DNA of 64,000 bases from Bacteroidales bacterium (GTDB taxonomy: Bacteria > Bacteroidota > Bacteroidia > Bacteroidales > WCHB1-69). The position numbers and the translations under genes were made by a program. Shown one piece after another: positions 17,981 to 27,942 of the stretch. A model generated the notes under the pieces. That model had not been told where the DNA came from. It saw nothing but the letters and a program-made list of their open reading frames with translations, and did no database searches. The stretch is taken from the NCBI GenBank assembly GCA_016290295.1, contig JAEETJ010000004.1, positions 129,912 through 193,911 on the forward strand, read 5' to 3'. Numbering within the stretch: position 1 is the first letter of the stretch; each line of letters opens with the position of its first letter.

Positions 17981-18488
17981 CGCGACTGCCAACATATTAC
18001 GCTTTCTGCTTGTGATTGTGGCACAGGTTTTTGTGCTCATTAACATTCATCTGTTCGGTTGTATTAACGCCTATTTATACCTGATGGCCTTGCTGATGTT
18101 GCCCTTTGAGATACCTCGCTGGGTACAGTATATCATCGGTTTTGTCACAGGTTTCATCATCGACATGTTCACCATGACGTATGGCATTCACGCTTCTGCC
18201 TGCACACTGATGATGTTTGTCCGTCCTTACTTGGTCATTGCCCTTAACGGACGCAAAACCGATATGATGACCGACAAGCCCCTGCCGGGAGTAAAAGACT
18301 TCCGCTGGCTGTTAGCCTATACTGTCATTCTCGTCTTTGTACATCAACTTGAGGCCGTAATGTTGGAAGCCTTCACATTCAAACATTTCTGGAAGACCCT
18401 GTTAGTCATCTTAGGAAACACTGTATTCAGCAGCTTGGTCATTTTATGCTGCGAATATTTATTTGTCCCTGTTAAAAAACATAATTAA
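17973..18488 (+). CDS. mreD: Rod-shape-determining protein MreD
   Basis: The 171-residue hydrophobic protein has about five membrane segments (for example ILRFLLVIVAQVFVLINIHL and YIIGFVTGFIIDMFTM). The GFVTGFIIDMF segment resembles the G-x-x-x-D signature of MreD. The identification rests on this and on the 8-nt overlap with mreC, because MreD is poorly conserved. mrdA (PBP2) and rodA, which commonly follow mreD in Bacteroidota, are absent; tpiA is next. Confidence 0.85.
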   Translation: MNNATANILRFLLVIVAQVFVLINIHLFGCINAYLYLMALLMLPFEIPRWVQYIIGFVTGFIIDMFTMTYGIHASACTLMMFVRPYLVIALNGRKTDMMTDKPLPGVKDFRWLLAYTVILVFVHQLEAVMLEAFTFKHFWKTLLVILGNTVFSSLVILCCEYLFVPVKKHN

Positions 18489-18498
18489 AAATAAAGCT

Positions 18499-19281
18499 AT
18501 GAAACCCAAATTAGTTGTAGGAAACTGGAAAATGAACAAGTCTTTCGATGATGCACAAGACTTGATTTTAGATATTCAAAACGGATTGAAAGACCTGAAA
18601 TTGCAGACCGAAGTGGTGCTTTGTCCCCCCTTTGTCTATATGGAATTGATTACCGATATAGCGGAAGAAGAGGAAAGCCAGTTTTATGCCGGTGCACAAA
18701 ACTGTAGCGAACATGCCAGCGGTGCCTACACAGGTGAAGTTTCCGCTGAAATGTTGGCTTCCATGGGTGTGGAGTTCTGCATTGTGGGACACTCCGAGAG
18801 AAGGAAATACTTTGGAGAGAGCAATGCCACTATCGCCCAGAAAATCAAACTGCTGCTTGAGAATGACATCGTTCCCATTGTATGCTGTGGCGAGTTGTTG
18901 GAAGAACGCAAAGCTGGCAAGCATACCCAAGTGGTGCAACAGCAAATAGAGGAAGCCTTGTTCGGATTACAACCCGCCGAATTCGAGCGCATTATTATCG
19001 CATACGAACCTGTCTGGGCTATTGGCACCGGTGAAACCGCCACCCCAGCCCAAGCCGAGGAGATGCATGCCTTCATCCGTTCATTGGTAGAGAAGAAATA
19101 TGGTACCGAGATGGCCTACAACACTTACATTCTGTATGGTGGCAGTTGCAACCCCAAGAATGCCGCCGACCTCTTCATGCAGCAAGATGTTGACGGTGGC
19201 TTGATTGGTGGTGCGTCCTTAAAGGCCGACGACTTCCTCGCCATCATCCAAGCCGGAGAAAGCGTGGTGAGAGACAATTAG
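18499..19281 (+). CDS. tpiA: Triosephosphate isomerase
   Basis: The 260-residue cytosolic TIM barrel interconverts dihydroxyacetone phosphate and glyceraldehyde-3-phosphate. Catalytic residues are Lys11 (VGNWKMNK), His98 (IVGHSERR) and Glu170 (AYEPVWAIGTG); the phosphate loop GGS (LYGGSCNPKNA) and the C-terminal GGLIGGASL are intact. The ATG at 18499 is preferred to an in-frame ATG at 18463 that lies inside mreD. The gene is 10 nt after mreD and probably co-transcribed with mreCD. Confidence 0.96.
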   Translation: MKPKLVVGNWKMNKSFDDAQDLILDIQNGLKDLKLQTEVVLCPPFVYMELITDIAEEEESQFYAGAQNCSEHASGAYTGEVSAEMLASMGVEFCIVGHSERRKYFGESNATIAQKIKLLLENDIVPIVCCGELLEERKAGKHTQVVQQQIEEALFGLQPAEFERIIIAYEPVWAIGTGETATPAQAEEMHAFIRSLVEKKYGTEMAYNTYILYGGSCNPKNAADLFMQQDVDGGLIGGASLKADDFLAIIQAGESVVRDN

Positions 19282-19292
19282 CAATGCACAAA

Positions 19293-19329
19293 TAAAAAAA
19301 GGCTGTCACGTATGACAGCCTTTTTTTTT
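19293..19329. terminator. Bidirectional terminator between tpiA and the C10 protease gene
   Basis: An 8-bp GC-rich stem (GGCTGTCA/TGACAGCC, 19301-19320) is flanked by A-run and T-run on the two sides. It can terminate both converging genes, and the T-run reaches the stop codon of the protease gene. Confidence 0.9.
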
Positions 19330-22300
19330 ATTTGACAACCACCTTTTTGAAGTAGGCATCTCCTACCCGCACCAAATAAATACCTTTGGTGGAGATAGTG
19401 AACTGCCGTATTTCTTGGGTGTTCTGAGTATCGGAAGCGACAAGTTTGCCCAGCATGTCATAAATCGCTATACGCTCACCTTCCGCATGACATACTACAA
19501 TCTGATGGTCATGGCAATATACGCTGACAGCGGACAAATCGTTATCATCAATTCCCACTTCAGGCTGGAAATTAGCCACGTAGGTCGTATTAGCTAAAAC
19601 TGTAATATTTCTTGGGTTGTCAGTGTTACCGTCATTCCAATATACAAATTCATAACCTGCATACGGATTGGCCTGGATTTGAATCACTGAGCCATAATTG
19701 TAAGTACCGCTACCAGAAACCGTGCCCATAGCGTCATTGCCACTCAAGACTGTTATCTGATACTGATCGACGGCGAAAGTGGCAATATAGGTAGCATTGC
19801 CCGTCACAGTGATTGAACGAGGATTACTGGTATTACCATCGTTCCAACTGACAAAATGATGGTTCGCCGCAGGATTGGCGATAAGCTGCACTGTGGTACC
19901 GGCAGGATAAGTGCCACCACCTGTAACAGTACCCATACTATTATTTGACGACAAAGCCGTGATAGTATAGGTTTGTGGTGTAGAGCCAGCAGAAAGCACC
20001 GGACGAATCATCCAGGTATAGTAAAAATTGCCGTATGAGTATATTTGATCCCAAGTGCTGCCATCCAGCGACACCCATGAGCCGTCGGGGTTGCCGGCAT
20101 ACGTGCTGCCTGCGGCAGGATAGGTCACGCCTGTGTTGTACAGTACAATCCAAAGGGGTTGGGAAGGATTGATCGTCACCGGGGTTGAAAGCGTCGCGTC
20201 AAACCAAGCGTTTGTTCCATTCAAACTAAACGTTTGTGAAGCCAATTGCGTGCCAGGAGCATCTGTTCCACCCTGGCAAATACGGACCTCATACGAGCCG
20301 GCATAAGCATCCCATATACGGACTGAATTTAACGTGTTATATGATGACAACACACTGGCGGGGAATCTCACGGCCCAGTATAAAGTGCCACCCGCACCCA
20401 TGCTGCTTTCAAAGGTACCATTGTCATAATGCAACTCATTGGTGCCCAAATCAGCGAAATAGGCAGTATAGGTGGCATTCGCCATGGCCGTAAAGGTGCG
20501 AGGATTATCTGTAACATTATCGTTCCAAGCTGTAAAGCGGTAGCCAGGATTTGCCATAGCCTCCAAGGTGACCTCAGCACCTGAGGAATAAGAGCCACCG
20601 CCCGTCACGCTACCCATGGCAGTGTTGGCCGAAGTGGCCGTAATCGTGTATGATACAGATGCATCCACTATCGAGACATTATCTAACAAAACGACATAAC
20701 CGTCGTAGGAATCATGCACAAAGGCCAAATAGAAACTTTGACCATTATGACCGGCCAAATTCACGGTATATTGCTGGTAAGTTGCTGCAATTACGGTCTT
20801 CGTCATCAACGTGGTGTTGAAAGCGTTAATATTGGTATTACCCGTAGTGGACATTTTAACCCACAATGAATCAGGATAGCTACTATTCGCACAACGGGCA
20901 TAGAAGGTCAGCTGATAATTTCCTGTTGCTGGCAGGGTAATCTGAGGAGAAATCAGATAATTTTCAGCATCTATAGCCAAGTTGTTATTAGGGTCATACG
21001 AATAAGAATATAAGGTATAGCTGCCATCATGTGCCGGCAAATTATCTGTCCGCCCCCAATAATTTCCATCACCATCCGCATCTATCGTTGTCCAGCAATT
21101 CCAGCCATTCTCAAAACTCTCGGTCCACGGGAATGAGGTAACCGTGCAGTTAGACGAAACCGCTTGGAAGTATGCGGTATAAGTTGCATTCCCTGTCACT
21201 GAAATGGTTCTAGGGTTGCTGGTATTGCCATCCTGCCAGTTCACAAACTCATAGCCCTGATAAGCAGTAGCTACAAGCTGGACTGTGGTACCTGCATTAT
21301 AGGTACCACCGCCAGTCACGGTACCCATAGTAGTATTGGCAGATACTGCGGTGATGGTATAGGTTTGCGGAGTAGAGCCTGAAGAAAGTACCGGGCGAAT
21401 CATCCAAGTATAATAATAGCCATAATCACAAATCGAATTCCAAGTAGTACCATCCAACGACACCCAAGAGCCGTCGGGGTTGCCAACGTATGTGCTACCT
21501 GCGGCAGGATAGGTCACTCCGGTATTATACAGAACAATCCAAAGAGCTTGGGTAGGATCGATGGTTACTGGCGTAGAAAGCGTCGCATCGAACCAGGCAC
21601 CTGTTCCATTTAGGCTGAACGTTTGCGAGGCCAGCTGTGCACCAGGAGCAGTTGTTCCACCTTGGCAGATACGGACTTCATACGAACCTGCGTACGCATC
21701 CCAAAGGCGCACAGAAGACAATGTCGTATAAGATGTCAGCACACTGGTGGGGAATCTTACGGCCCAATACAAAGTGCCACCCGCACCCATGCTGCTGGAA
21801 TATGTACCATTGTCATAATGCAGCTCATTGGTACCCAAATCGGCAAAATAGGCGGTATAAGAAGCATTTGCCATGGCCGTGAAAGTACGTGGATTATCCG
21901 TATTTCCGTCATCCCATCCTGTAAAGCGATAACCAGCATTGGCTGTAGCCTGCAGAGACACTTCAGCACCAGATGTATAGGTGCCGCCACCTGTCACAAT
22001 ACCCATACTAGTGTTGGCAGAGGTAGCCGTAATCGTGTAAGACTGCGAGGTATTCACGATGGAAATATTATCCAGCAAGAGATAATAGCCATCGTAGGAA
22101 TCATGGATAAAGGCCAAATAGAAACTCTGTCCGTTATAACCTGACAAATTCACGGTATATTGCTGATAGGAAGCGGGAATCACCGTCTTTGGCATCAAAG
22201 TAGTGCTGAAAGAAGACGCATTGGCATTACCGGTTGTGGACAATTTCACCAACATGGAATCGGGATAATTGTTGTTTGCGCAACGCGCATAAAAAATCAG

Positions 22301-24283
22301 CTGGTATGTTCCTGTAGCGGGCAGGGTAATTTGCGGAGAGACCAAATAGTTTTCCGCATTCAAAGCCACCTGATTACTATTATCATACGAGAAGGAATAC
22401 AGGGTATAGTTTCCGTCGTACGGAAAACTGGTTGTGCTTCCCCATACATTTCCGTCACCATCGGCGTCAATGGTGGTCCAGCAGTCCAAACTATTCTCGA
22501 AGCTCTCGGTCCATGGGAAAGTGGTTACCTCACAAGTTGTTGGTGGCTGGGTAGAGGTACAGGGTGTTGCAATAGAATAGGAGCCGCTTGGGTTAGAAAT
22601 GGTCAGCAAAGCCTGTCCTGCCGCATTATAAACGACAAAGGAGCACTCATTATCCCACTGACTACCCGAAGTCCATGTAAGTTGCAGGGCAGAAGAGCAT
22701 ACATCAAACTGCTGTGTAGCATAACTTCCACTGCTGAGAGTTGCCGTACCATATACATAGCCTGATGCCGAGCTCAATGTCAGATAAGAGCTGTTCCATC
22801 CGTCACCATAGCTGTCTGTCATTTCAAGAGAAATAGTGCACATATCCGATGAACTGCATTCATTTTGCGACACATTGACTGTCACTGTTTGCGTTCCCTG
22901 GGTAATCGTAACGACTGCGGTACGTACTGAGCCAGTGTTATTGGCTGTTGCGGTGACATTTACCGTCGTGACCACTCCTGAGCCAGCACCCGTATTGGGA
23001 GAGACCGTCAACCACGACTGGTTTGAGGTAGCGGTCCATGAAGTGGTACTTGCCGTATTGCTGCTCACCGTAAAGCTGGCGCTTCCACCCTCTTGAGGCA
23101 AGGTAAGATACTGTGTGCTGGTATGAAGACCGGCAGGTTCGATACCCACCACCAGCGACTGATCCTGATTATAAGTGCCCATGGAGCCACTGCCAGTACC
23201 GCCACCACCTGGATTCAACGCATTATGGGCAAAATAGCCATCGTAAGCACTGCCCCAGCCCCAATTGATATGGAAAAGTCCATTGTTATCGTAGCCATCG
23301 CAAACAAAAGCATGACCGCCACCGCCGTGACCCGACTCTATCACCGGTCTGCCTGCATCCATTTCGGCAGTGAGAATACTAACCCAAACAGCATCAGTAG
23401 TATTGTCTTTATAAACACTATGTATTGTCGTACTCTTATAGCCAAAATAATCTTTCAATGCATTTTCAGAGCAGGCCAAATCAGAATATCCGTATGAGTT
23501 GGTATAAGCACCGCTGGAATTGATACCATAATCCATCTCGATAGCCACACCTACATGGAACATCAGGGTAGCCACCGCATTTACCTGAGCAGTTGTACTC
23601 TGGGAATTCAAGGCGTTAGGCATCAGAGACCATTGATACGTGGTTGCACCGAAATTAGCGGTCAAGGTGCCAAAATTGTCATCGGTATAAGTATGGGAAC
23701 CCGTACCCGTAACAGGCCAGTTCCAATATTTCATCACCTGAGCCGTGGCCGTGGCAGAACACCCCGTAACCGCATGAATACCAGCGGAATCTGGGCATAA
23801 ATTATTGTAGTACGGACTTTGATTCCAAGTGGTGGTCAGCATGGGTTCCACCGAGGTGGTATTTCTGGGAGTATAATAACCATTGGACATAGATGCCCAC
23901 AACTCCAAAATCTCACCTGTGGCTCGTATGCCTGCCGACTTGTAGTAGGCGATTTCCTGCTCATACCCTTGCAAATGAGCATACACATGTTCTGGCAATG
24001 GGAAGGTAAAACTACTGCTCAACGAATAGCCGATGATGGGCTGGACACAATCGTCAGCTGCCACAATCACAAAGCCTTTCCCTTGTGGATGAACAAAAAT
24101 ATAAAATTCTTGAAAATCCGACTGTTCTGAAACATCCACCAAATTAACGGTAGTGGTTTTTCCAGCGTTGACCGACCAAAAATTTTGGGCCACTTGCAAC
24201 GCAGTGGAAGTGGATACAGGTGCAGCATATACTGCGGTTATGACCATACAAAGAAGGCCAAAAAGAATAGATTTAAACTTCAT
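19328..24283 (-). CDS. C10-family (streptopain-like) cysteine protease with adhesive repeats, T9SS cargo
   Basis: The 1651-residue preproprotein starts at MKFKSILFGLLCM (24283); a start 48 nt upstream is rejected because it precedes the signal peptide. Residues 21-118 form a Spi-type inhibitory propeptide. The peptidase domain (about 140-385) has catalytic Cys175 (TGCSATATAQ), His324 (GGGHAFVCDGY) and the downstream Trp (INWGWGS), so it should be active. A BACON domain follows (about 392-485), then a GDGWN module (about 488-575). The tail is a 1.39-kb unit present twice: choice-of-anchor-J, InlB-like repeat, a TNELHYDNG module and another InlB-like repeat. A further InlB-like repeat and a T9SS type A sorting domain (YDMLGKLV, GIYLVRV) end the protein. 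Cleavage at AVYA|APV departs from the A|Q pattern of its neighbours. Confidence 0.92.
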   Translation of the reverse strand: MKFKSILFGLLCMVITAVYAAPVSTSTALQVAQNFWSVNAGKTTTVNLVDVSEQSDFQEFYIFVHPQGKGFVIVAADDCVQPIIGYSLSSSFTFPLPEHVYAHLQGYEQEIAYYKSAGIRATGEILELWASMSNGYYTPRNTTSVEPMLTTTWNQSPYYNNLCPDSAGIHAVTGCSATATAQVMKYWNWPVTGTGSHTYTDDNFGTLTANFGATTYQWSLMPNALNSQSTTAQVNAVATLMFHVGVAIEMDYGINSSGAYTNSYGYSDLACSENALKDYFGYKSTTIHSVYKDNTTDAVWVSILTAEMDAGRPVIESGHGGGGHAFVCDGYDNNGLFHINWGWGSAYDGYFAHNALNPGGGGTGSGSMGTYNQDQSLVVGIEPAGLHTSTQYLTLPQEGGSASFTVSSNTASTTSWTATSNQSWLTVSPNTGAGSGVVTTVNVTATANNTGSVRTAVVTITQGTQTVTVNVSQNECSSSDMCTISLEMTDSYGDGWNSSYLTLSSASGYVYGTATLSSGSYATQQFDVCSSALQLTWTSGSQWDNECSFVVYNAAGQALLTISNPSGSYSIATPCTSTQPPTTCEVTTFPWTESFENSLDCWTTIDADGDGNVWGSTTSFPYDGNYTLYSFSYDNSNQVALNAENYLVSPQITLPATGTYQLIFYARCANNNYPDSMLVKLSTTGNANASSFSTTLMPKTVIPASYQQYTVNLSGYNGQSFYLAFIHDSYDGYYLLLDNISIVNTSQSYTITATSANTSMGIVTGGGTYTSGAEVSLQATANAGYRFTGWDDGNTDNPRTFTAMANASYTAYFADLGTNELHYDNGTYSSSMGAGGTLYWAVRFPTSVLTSYTTLSSVRLWDAYAGSYEVRICQGGTTAPGAQLASQTFSLNGTGAWFDATLSTPVTIDPTQALWIVLYNTGVTYPAAGSTYVGNPDGSWVSLDGTTWNSICDYGYYYTWMIRPVLSSGSTPQTYTITAVSANTTMGTVTGGGTYNAGTTVQLVATAYQGYEFVNWQDGNTSNPRTISVTGNATYTAYFQAVSSNCTVTSFPWTESFENGWNCWTTIDADGDGNYWGRTDNLPAHDGSYTLYSYSYDPNNNLAIDAENYLISPQITLPATGNYQLTFYARCANSSYPDSLWVKMSTTGNTNINAFNTTLMTKTVIAATYQQYTVNLAGHNGQSFYLAFVHDSYDGYVVLLDNVSIVDASVSYTITATSANTAMGSVTGGGSYSSGAEVTLEAMANPGYRFTAWNDNVTDNPRTFTAMANATYTAYFADLGTNELHYDNGTFESSMGAGGTLYWAVRFPASVLSSYNTLNSVRIWDAYAGSYEVRICQGGTDAPGTQLASQTFSLNGTNAWFDATLSTPVTINPSQPLWIVLYNTGVTYPAAGSTYAGNPDGSWVSLDGSTWDQIYSYGNFYYTWMIRPVLSAGSTPQTYTITALSSNNSMGTVTGGGTYPAGTTVQLIANPAANHHFVSWNDGNTSNPRSITVTGNATYIATFAVDQYQITVLSGNDAMGTVSGSGTYNYGSVIQIQANPYAGYEFVYWNDGNTDNPRNITVLANTTYVANFQPEVGIDDNDLSAVSVYCHDHQIVVCHAEGERIAIYDMLGKLVASDTQNTQEIRQFTISTKGIYLVRVGDAYFKKVVVK
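19770..21147 (-). repeat. Intragenic duplication, downstream unit (C10 protease gene)
   Basis: This unit encodes anchor-J, InlB-like, TNELHYDNG and InlB-like modules and is closely similar to 21150-22535, from SFPWTESFENG onward. Boundaries are approximate. Confidence 0.8.
21150..22535 (-). repeat. Intragenic duplication, upstream unit (C10 protease gene)
   Basis: The tandem partner of 19770-21147, with about 1.39 kb between equivalent positions. Both start at SFPWTESFEN and share WAVRFP, YEVRICQGGT and WIVLYNTGVTYPAAGSTY. Boundaries are approximate. Confidence 0.8.
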
Positions 24284-24309
24284 AATTAAATGTATTATAG
24301 AATAATTTG

Positions 24310-24317
24310 CAAAGATA
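24310..24317 (-). promoter_or_regulatory. -7 promoter element of the C10 protease gene
   Basis: The minus strand reads TATCTTTG, 27 nt upstream of the protease ATG. It faces away from the promoter at 24359-24366. Confidence 0.5.
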
Positions 24318-24358
24318 CCATTATTTCCCAAAAGAAATACTTCATTTCATTTTTTTTG

Positions 24359-24366
24359 TACCTTTG
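24359..24366 (+). promoter_or_regulatory. -7 promoter element of the 24414 gene
   Basis: TACCTTTG after a T-run, 48 nt upstream of the ATG. The same TTTTTGTACCTTTGC block stands before the 28302 and 33711 genes. Confidence 0.55.
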
Positions 24367-24413
24367 CCCATAAATTATCATGAAACTTTAATAATGGAAC
24401 AAATAAAAAAATC

Positions 24414-27400
24414 ATGAAAAAGAACCTACTATTTTTACTCATGCTGACAATAGGATTCTGTTTTCTGAAAGTATCGGCACAGAATCCCTGCAACCCGATT
24501 ATGGTAACAGACAATGCTCCTTGGTTGGATGACTTCAGCACGGCACCCGCATGCTGGGCTTTCCCAACAGACAACATCAACTCCTCATGGATGTGGGACA
24601 ATGTGGATCATGACATTTACCATGATTACGGCACCTACGAAAGCGATGCCATTTCTCCCGTCCTTGACATCAGCGGGGTGACCTTACCCTATATTAAATT
24701 TTCCCAGAAGAGAGCCGATTTTGCAGCTTCCGAAGTAGCTGACGAACTTTATGTTTACTATCGTTCCACCGCTGTCGGCGGTGACTCCACCTGGTATCTG
24801 ATAGGCTCCTATACCGAGGTCTGCAACGACTGGTTTGTGGACTCCATTCCCCTTCCCCATAATCAAACCACTATCCAATTCAAATTTCATGCAGTGGGCA
24901 ATGGTTCTTTGGCCGATGGTATTAATATTACATTTGTAAACGTTTACAACGAGGAGAATGCTCCTTCATGCATTGCACCCACCGCCTTGAATGCATTCAA
25001 CATCGGAGATTATTCCGCAGAACTTTCCTGGGCAATGGTTTCCGTAGGCAATGTTGATCTTTATTATAAAGCAGTATCCGACAGTATATATAATCTTATT
25101 GAAACCCCGATGCTTACCGACGGGGTATTCCTTCTCGACAACTTGGAGACAGCCACACAATATGTCTGGTATTTAGACATGGACTGCGGTGGAGAAAGCG
25201 TCCAAACGCCCTTGCATTATTTCACCACGGGCTGCGGACTGATAAGCACACCTCACTACGAAGGTTTTGAGTTTGTGAACCCTGGCGAGAACCCAGCTTG
25301 CTGGAACACCCTCAACAGTGTAGCCGAAGGCGCTTATCATTTTCCTGGTGTCAATAATAATATCCTATATACGCATACTGGCAGTCACAGCTATAAGTTC
25401 AGGAATGGCAGCAATCCCCAATATGCCATCATGCCCGAATTCGACAATGTATTCTCCACTCTGCAGGTAAACTTCTGGACCCGCAGGGAAGGTTCCGGCT
25501 CCGGCACCTTCAGCGTAGGCTACGTTACCGATCCTCAATCCGACAGCAGCTTTGTCTCATTACTAACCATAAGCGGTACTCAGCATGGCGACAACAGCTA
25601 CCATAATTATACCGTACGATACGATAGTGTGCAAACAGTGGCGAATACCCACTATTACATCGCTTTCAAATACGAGTGTACAGGCACTTGGTTCTGGTAT
25701 ATGGATGACATCAGTGTCACCGAGATTACCCCCTGTATAACTCCCGACTCTTTGATTGCCAGCAATGCCACTGGCTCCAGCATCGACCTCAGCTGGACCG
25801 GCAATGCCGACGAATACACCTTATATTACAGGGTTGTCGGCGAAACCGCCTATACCCAAATCGACAATGTGACACTCAACGCAAACGGAGTTTACACCTT
25901 GGGAGGCTTGATGCCCAGCACCAATTACGAATGGTATGTGGAAGCTTATTGCAATGATGGAACGACAGTTCCAAGCTTTATTGTAGCCTCTTTCACCACC
26001 GAATGTGGAGCCATCACCGTGGTTCCCGTAAACTGGGATTTGGAAGACAACCTGACCGCCGGCACCACCGATTATCCATTGCCCACCTGCTGGAGCCGGA
26101 TATCCGCCAGTACATCATCCCCCACTCCATACGTATATCACCAAACTGCAAATGCCCACAGCGGTAGCAAGAGCTTGCGTTATTATAACCGCTACCCCAA
26201 TTCATACGCTGTACTACCCGCTGTGGACAATACCGTATTAAGCTTTGCCAACTTGCAGATTTCTTTCTATGCCAAAACCACATTCACCAATGCGGCTTTA
26301 AGTTTGGAAGTGGGTGTGATGACCGACCCTGAAGATGCCTCTACTTTTACAACAGTAGGTACCATCACCCCAACGGAAAGCTATACCTTATACGAAATTC
26401 CCTTCCTTAGCTATACTGGCTCGGGCACTTATATCGCCATCAGAAATGTATCTACCTCATCAAGCTTCGTTTACAATTATTTTCATGTTGATGACATCAG
26501 TCTGACATCAGTTGCAAACTGCACCGCTCCCATCAACCTGACGGCTGTTCCCTCCACCCATTCGGCCATGCTCTCATGGGTTTCCTCAAGTTCCTCTTTC
26601 ACTTTACATTACAAAGAAGCTGATGAGGACATTTGGCAAACTGTAAACAATGTCAGTTTGAACAGCAACGGTGAGTATGAACTGACAGGATTGCTGGATG
26701 GTACCGCCTACGACTGGTATGTAGAGACTTCCTGCGGAATAACTCCCGAATTGGAAAGTACACACGCTTACTTTTCCACCATCATGGAACCCGTTGACCT
26801 GCCTTACCTAACAGACTTCTCCAACAGTCAAGAATGGTTAATGAACAATGGTCATGCCGGCAACTATTGGATGACTGGAATTCCTGCCGGAGACACAGAG
26901 TCCGCCCTGTTTATCACAGACGATGGTTCTACCGCGGAATATAACACCACCTTGAATGCTATCATCACCGCAGAGAAAGCCTTTAGCATGCCAGAAAGCA
27001 ACCTCGTGCATGTGGAGTTTGACGTGCAAATTGGCGGCGAAGGAGGTTACAATCCCGCCGACTATCTGAAGGTGTTCTTGGCTCCCAATACAACTGAATT
27101 CACCGTCGGAGCCACCTCCAGCAATGCCCAATCCGCAGCCGGATATACCACTTACGCCTTCAACTTCAATGATTATATCTGGCAAACAGGTGAGCTCAAT
27201 TATCCTTATAAACTGAACCTCACGCAAGACAGCATTTTACATATCAGCATGAATGTAGCCAATCCTGACATTAACGGAGAAGCCAAGATTGTATTCTTGT
27301 GGAGAAACGATGACTATTTAGGCACACAACCTGGTGCTATCATTCGCAACTTTATCATTACCGGTGACACTGCCTATACCCCGCCAACACCTCCCACACC

Positions 27401-27938
27401 TCTCAGCTGCAATATTCCCACCAATGTCACCACAGCCAACATAAGCCACAATAGTGCGGATGTCAGCTGGACCGCCGGTGAAGACGAGACCGCATGGAAC
27501 CTGCAGTACAAGGAGAGTTCAACCAGCACATGGGGCAACAGCATTCCTGTGGCCGCACCCAGCTATCACCTTGCAGGGCTGAATCCCGAAACGGAATATC
27601 AGGTACGTATCCAGGCCAACTGCATCGACACCCTCAGCGACTGGACAGCACCCGTCAGTTTCACCACCGCCCCAGAAGTAGGCATTGACAACATCACACT
27701 GGCTAACAGTATCAGCCTGATGCCGAACCCGGCAAACAACCACATCGAGTTGCACGTGAACAGCAATGCAAACATGAAGGAAGCTGTGGTTTACAATGCT
27801 TTCGGCCAGATGATCCAGACCGTTGTATTGACCGACAACCACGCCCACATCGACCTGAGTGATATGGCAGCAGGTATGTATTTCGTGAGAGTGAATGGCG
27901 AGGGGGTGAGTGCGACGAAGAAACTTATTAAACGTTAA
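24414..27938 (+). CDS. Giant-family T9SS protein 1: FN3/anchor-J modular surface protein
   Basis: The 1174-residue protein has signal peptide MKKNLLFLLMLTIGFCFLKV SA|Q. Domain order: anchor-J-like (25-181), FN3 (186-276), anchor-J (276-439), FN3 (441-533), anchor-J (533-701), FN3 (703-791), an unnamed module called B here (796-990; EWLMNNG, YLKVFLAPN, IVFLWRND), FN3 (999-1086) and a T9SS type A sorting domain (1089-1174; ISLMPNPANNHIEL, VVYNAFGQMIQTV, GMYFVRVNGEG). The FN3 units start with C-x-x-P and carry a second Cys near the end, as expected for an exported, disulfide-stabilised protein. It is divergent from the C10 protease gene. An adhesive or structural surface role is inferred; no catalytic motif is seen. 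Confidence 0.9.
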   Translation: MKKNLLFLLMLTIGFCFLKVSAQNPCNPIMVTDNAPWLDDFSTAPACWAFPTDNINSSWMWDNVDHDIYHDYGTYESDAISPVLDISGVTLPYIKFSQKRADFAASEVADELYVYYRSTAVGGDSTWYLIGSYTEVCNDWFVDSIPLPHNQTTIQFKFHAVGNGSLADGINITFVNVYNEENAPSCIAPTALNAFNIGDYSAELSWAMVSVGNVDLYYKAVSDSIYNLIETPMLTDGVFLLDNLETATQYVWYLDMDCGGESVQTPLHYFTTGCGLISTPHYEGFEFVNPGENPACWNTLNSVAEGAYHFPGVNNNILYTHTGSHSYKFRNGSNPQYAIMPEFDNVFSTLQVNFWTRREGSGSGTFSVGYVTDPQSDSSFVSLLTISGTQHGDNSYHNYTVRYDSVQTVANTHYYIAFKYECTGTWFWYMDDISVTEITPCITPDSLIASNATGSSIDLSWTGNADEYTLYYRVVGETAYTQIDNVTLNANGVYTLGGLMPSTNYEWYVEAYCNDGTTVPSFIVASFTTECGAITVVPVNWDLEDNLTAGTTDYPLPTCWSRISASTSSPTPYVYHQTANAHSGSKSLRYYNRYPNSYAVLPAVDNTVLSFANLQISFYAKTTFTNAALSLEVGVMTDPEDASTFTTVGTITPTESYTLYEIPFLSYTGSGTYIAIRNVSTSSSFVYNYFHVDDISLTSVANCTAPINLTAVPSTHSAMLSWVSSSSSFTLHYKEADEDIWQTVNNVSLNSNGEYELTGLLDGTAYDWYVETSCGITPELESTHAYFSTIMEPVDLPYLTDFSNSQEWLMNNGHAGNYWMTGIPAGDTESALFITDDGSTAEYNTTLNAIITAEKAFSMPESNLVHVEFDVQIGGEGGYNPADYLKVFLAPNTTEFTVGATSSNAQSAAGYTTYAFNFNDYIWQTGELNYPYKLNLTQDSILHISMNVANPDINGEAKIVFLWRNDDYLGTQPGAIIRNFIITGDTAYTPPTPPTPLSCNIPTNVTTANISHNSADVSWTAGEDETAWNLQYKESSTSTWGNSIPVAAPSYHLAGLNPETEYQVRIQANCIDTLSDWTAPVSFTTAPEVGIDNITLANSISLMPNPANNHIELHVNSNANMKEAVVYNAFGQMIQTVVLTDNHAHIDLSDMAAGMYFVRVNGEGVSATKKLIKR

Positions 27939-27942
27939 GACG

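Noticed and set aside
21623..22144. Plus-strand frame of 173 codons inside the C10 protease gene, and others like it
   Set aside because: It overlaps repeated coding sequence on the minus strand and appears again, shifted, in the duplicated unit. It is a by-product of repeat composition.
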